A DNA stretch of 6,265 nt from the NCBI GenBank assembly GCA_002395235.1, contig DGWK01000009.1, forward strand, positions 57,607-63,871. Reading direction: 5' to 3'. How positions within the stretch are numbered: position 1 is the stretch's first letter; each line of letters opens with the position of its first letter. The notes beneath the pieces are model-generated. The model saw nothing but the letters and a program-made list of their open reading frames with translations, searched no databases and was not told the origin of the DNA. This stretch comes from Lachnospiraceae bacterium UBA4260. Its GTDB lineage: Bacteria > Bacillota > Clostridia > Lachnospirales > Lachnospiraceae. This document shows, piece by piece, positions 5,091 to 6,265 of this stretch. Made by a program: the position numbers and the translations under genes.

Positions 5091-5863
5091 GAGATATTCA
5101 AAAGGAAATCCGGGAAAATTTGGACGCGATCGAAAATCAATATGGTGTGAAGATCCTGCTCGCGGTAGAGTCGGGCAGCCGTGCCTGGGGATTTGCTTCT
5201 CCGGACAGTGATTACGATGTGCGTTTTATCTATGTACATCGGGCGGAGGAATACCTGCGGATCGATACCATGAAAGATGTCATCGAATGGCAGCTGGATG
5301 AAGTCCTGGATATCAACGGCTGGGATATTCGTAAAGCGCTGCTGGCATTTGGCAAAGGAAATCCGAATGTGATGGAATGGGCAAATTCGCCGATCATTTA
5401 TCGGAAGGCAGCGGAATGGGACGCCCTGAAAGAAGCCGCCATGCACTATTTCTCTGAAAAATCTGCTTTATGCCATTATTACGGAACCGCCAACAGTACA
5501 CTGCAGGGATATCTCACCGGGGATATGATCCGCTATAAAAAATACTTCTATGCGCTCCGACCTCTTTTGTGCTGTCGGTGGATTGAACGGTATCATACCG
5601 TTCCGCCGATGGAATTTGACCGGTTACTTACCATGTTCAGTGAGCAAGATGATGTGTTGACACAGGACCTGTATGCAGCGATTCAGGAATTGCTGGCAAG
5701 GAAGGCGGAGACGGAAGAAAAAGATCTGAACCCTCAGATGCCGGTTATCATATCGTTCATACGTGAGGAATGTACGCGGCAGAAACAGCTTTCAGATGCA
5801 GCGCCGGATGATCATTGCCATGATTTTACAGAGTTGAATGCGGTTTTTCGGGCGTTGCTTTGA
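5087..5863 (+). CDS. RlaP/YcgL-like Pol-beta-fold nucleotidyltransferase, short form
   Basis: 258 residues, ATG 5087 overlapping the previous stop by 4 bases (ATGA) with GGAGA 7 bases upstream. The signature 'ESGSRAWGFASPDSDYDVRF' (28-47) contains GS and the metal-binding pair D42 and D44; it is the standard wording for PF10127 (COG3541). 'INGWDIRKALLAFGKGNPNV' (76-95) with 'MEWANSPIIY' after it is the following conserved helix, with a likely third acidic residue at D80, and 'RYKKYFYALRPLLCCRWIE' (149-167) matches the family's K-x-Y-x-LRPLL-x-x-RW motif. Length is normal for the family, so it looks complete and active. It differs clearly from the gene upstream (SRAWGF rather than SHGYGT), so the pair are old paralogues rather than a fresh duplication. 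Others have linked the family to RNA repair; no RNA ligase gene is visible in this window. Confidence 0.9.
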   Translation: MRDIQKEIRENLDAIENQYGVKILLAVESGSRAWGFASPDSDYDVRFIYVHRAEEYLRIDTMKDVIEWQLDEVLDINGWDIRKALLAFGKGNPNVMEWANSPIIYRKAAEWDALKEAAMHYFSEKSALCHYYGTANSTLQGYLTGDMIRYKKYFYALRPLLCCRWIERYHTVPPMEFDRLLTMFSEQDDVLTQDLYAAIQELLARKAETEEKDLNPQMPVIISFIREECTRQKQLSDAAPDDHCHDFTELNAVFRALL

Positions 5864-5986
5864 GAGCTGCAGGCGAGTATCTTTTTGACGAAGACCGTTG
5901 CGCGAAAAGACATCATAAAGTTTGCGAACGAAAAAGGCCTTTCCGCCATCAGAGTCCCGGAAGACGGGGAATGTATAGGCTTATGA
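5864..5986 (+). other. Protein-like stretch after the nucleotidyltransferase stop, no gene called
   Basis: In the same frame as the gene just ended, directly after its TGA, 40 codons run open to a TGA at 5984-5986 and read like coding sequence: 'TVARKDIIKFANEKGLSAIR' and 'VPEDGECIGL'. A TTG at 5882-5884 is the only start-like codon, without a clear ribosome binding site. An overlapping TTG-started frame (5860-6063) runs through the terminator and has a poor, Arg/His-rich composition, so I do not accept it. The stretch is best seen as a remnant of a third gene, with read-through a remote alternative. Confidence 0.25.
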
Positions 5987-6009
5987 CATCCTTTAGTAAA
6001 CTTTTTACG

Positions 6010-6050
6010 GAGCAGGATTCGAAGGATTTCGAGCCTGCTCTTTTAGCTTT
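6010..6050 (+). terminator. Strong intrinsic terminator of the nucleotidyltransferase operon
   Basis: GAGCAGG (6010-6016) pairs with CCTGCTC (6034-6040), and inside that TCGAA (6019-6023) pairs with TTCGA (6028-6032) around a 4-base loop, separated by a small AT/G internal loop. TTTTAGCTTTT follows immediately (6041 onward). This is a textbook Rho-independent terminator on the + strand, about 150 bases after the last gene. Confidence 0.88.
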
Positions 6051-6060
6051 TGGATTAGAA

Positions 6061-6200
6061 TGAATCGGCAGGTGAGACGATCTCCTGAGATGAGTTTTAT
6101 CATGTTTCGGCAGAATACTGACTCCCGCCTCTGCAGGCGGCGAGATGAATGCGGTCTGTTAACGTAGTTTTCCTGCCCCCGCGATTACGCGGACGAGAAA
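6061..6200. other. Non-coding stretch with several small hairpins
   Basis: No convincing ORF or ribosome binding site. Inverted repeats seen: GAGA-CGA-TCTC (6074-6084) competing with ATCTC-CT-GAGAT (6080-6091), so only one can form; CCGCCT-CTGC-AGGCGG (6125-6140), extendable outward by CTC/GAG past one bulged base; and CCGCG-ATTA-CGCGG (6179-6192). None is followed by a T run. It could be a small RNA, a leader relic or DNA-level structure; I recognise no known RNA family. Confidence 0.35.
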
Positions 6201-6202
6201 AT

Positions 6203-6242
6203 AAAACATATGTTTGCGAATATATGTTCGGTGTGGTATGCT
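6203..6242 (+). promoter_or_regulatory. Promoter with two adjacent LexA (SOS) box-like palindromes
   Basis: TTGCGA (6214-6219), 17 bases, TATGCT (6237-6242), with an extended TGG just before the -10, makes a strong sigma-70-type promoter. Over it lie two abutting 14-base sites: AAAACATATGTTTG (6203-6216; AAACATATGTTT is a perfect palindrome) and CGAATATATGTTCG (6217-6230). The second differs at about two positions from the Firmicutes LexA consensus CGAAC-N4-GTTCG. The second box fills the -35/spacer, where LexA would block RNA polymerase. Transcription would begin near 6249, and the controlled gene lies past the right edge; lexA itself or a Y-family polymerase operon are typical targets. Confidence 0.65.
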
Positions 6243-6265
6243 TATATATAGGTGCGAGCTGAGAA

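Noticed and set aside
5860..6063. 67-codon + strand open frame starting with TTG
   Set aside because: It runs through a clear intrinsic terminator, has an Arg/His-rich composition unlike its neighbours, and lacks a separate ribosome binding site; the other frame here looks more protein-like.
6061..6200. A tRNA or known riboswitch in the right-hand gap
   Set aside because: No cloverleaf, T-loop GTTCRA box or recognised riboswitch core could be traced.

Overview
The window looks like accessory chromosome from a Gram-positive, moderate-GC member of the Clostridia, probably Lachnospiraceae-like. Evidence: strong AGGAGG-type ribosome binding sites, tightly packed or ATGA-overlapping genes, protein families I associate with gut clostridia (an LCMT-type methyltransferase, a 'MFKKGTYQFN' alpha/beta hydrolase, RlaP-type nucleotidyltransferases), and a Firmicutes-type LexA box. 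I cannot name a species.

Positions 1-2914 (+ strand) hold a methyltransferase operon already running at the left edge. It contains the C-terminal part of a leucine-carboxyl-methyltransferase-like (COG3315/PF04072) SAM enzyme, an alpha/beta hydrolase wrecked by a large internal deletion plus frame change, a four-helix-like membrane protein of unknown function, a class I SAM methyltransferase with two N-terminal membrane segments, a 33-codon membrane microprotein ORF too short for usual gene calling, and a soluble class I SAM methyltransferase. Gene starts and stops overlap or lie within tens of bases, so co-expression is likely. The substrate is unknown.

Positions 3005-3690 hold a convergent (- strand) type II toxin-antitoxin module: a Phd/YefM-like antitoxin followed by an overlapping RelE/ParE-like toxin. 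A perfect 9-bp inverted repeat lies over the predicted promoter. A hairpin between the module and the methyltransferase operon can serve as a two-way terminator.

Positions 3750-3965 hold a perfect 17-bp inverted repeat (one hairpin of about 48 nt), reminiscent of a solo IS200/IS605-type end. Next to it is a short protein-like fragment that seems to be the tail of a lost gene.

Positions 3979-5863 (+ strand) hold a two-gene operon of different Pol-beta-fold nucleotidyltransferases, both with intact GS...DxD active sites and both like the RlaP/YcgL group (COG3541/PF10127), which has been linked by others to RNA repair. Their 4-base overlap suggests coupled production. This is the best candidate in the window for a poorly described system. 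It is followed by a strong intrinsic terminator (6010-6050).

Positions 6061-6265 have no convincing gene but contain several small hairpins and then a good sigma-70-type promoter overlaid by two adjacent LexA-box-like palindromes. An SOS-controlled gene probably starts just beyond the right edge.

Overall the window is a patchwork of an operon with decay scars, a toxin-antitoxin module, a probable mobile-element relic and a nucleotidyltransferase pair, as expected of a genome region with turnover.
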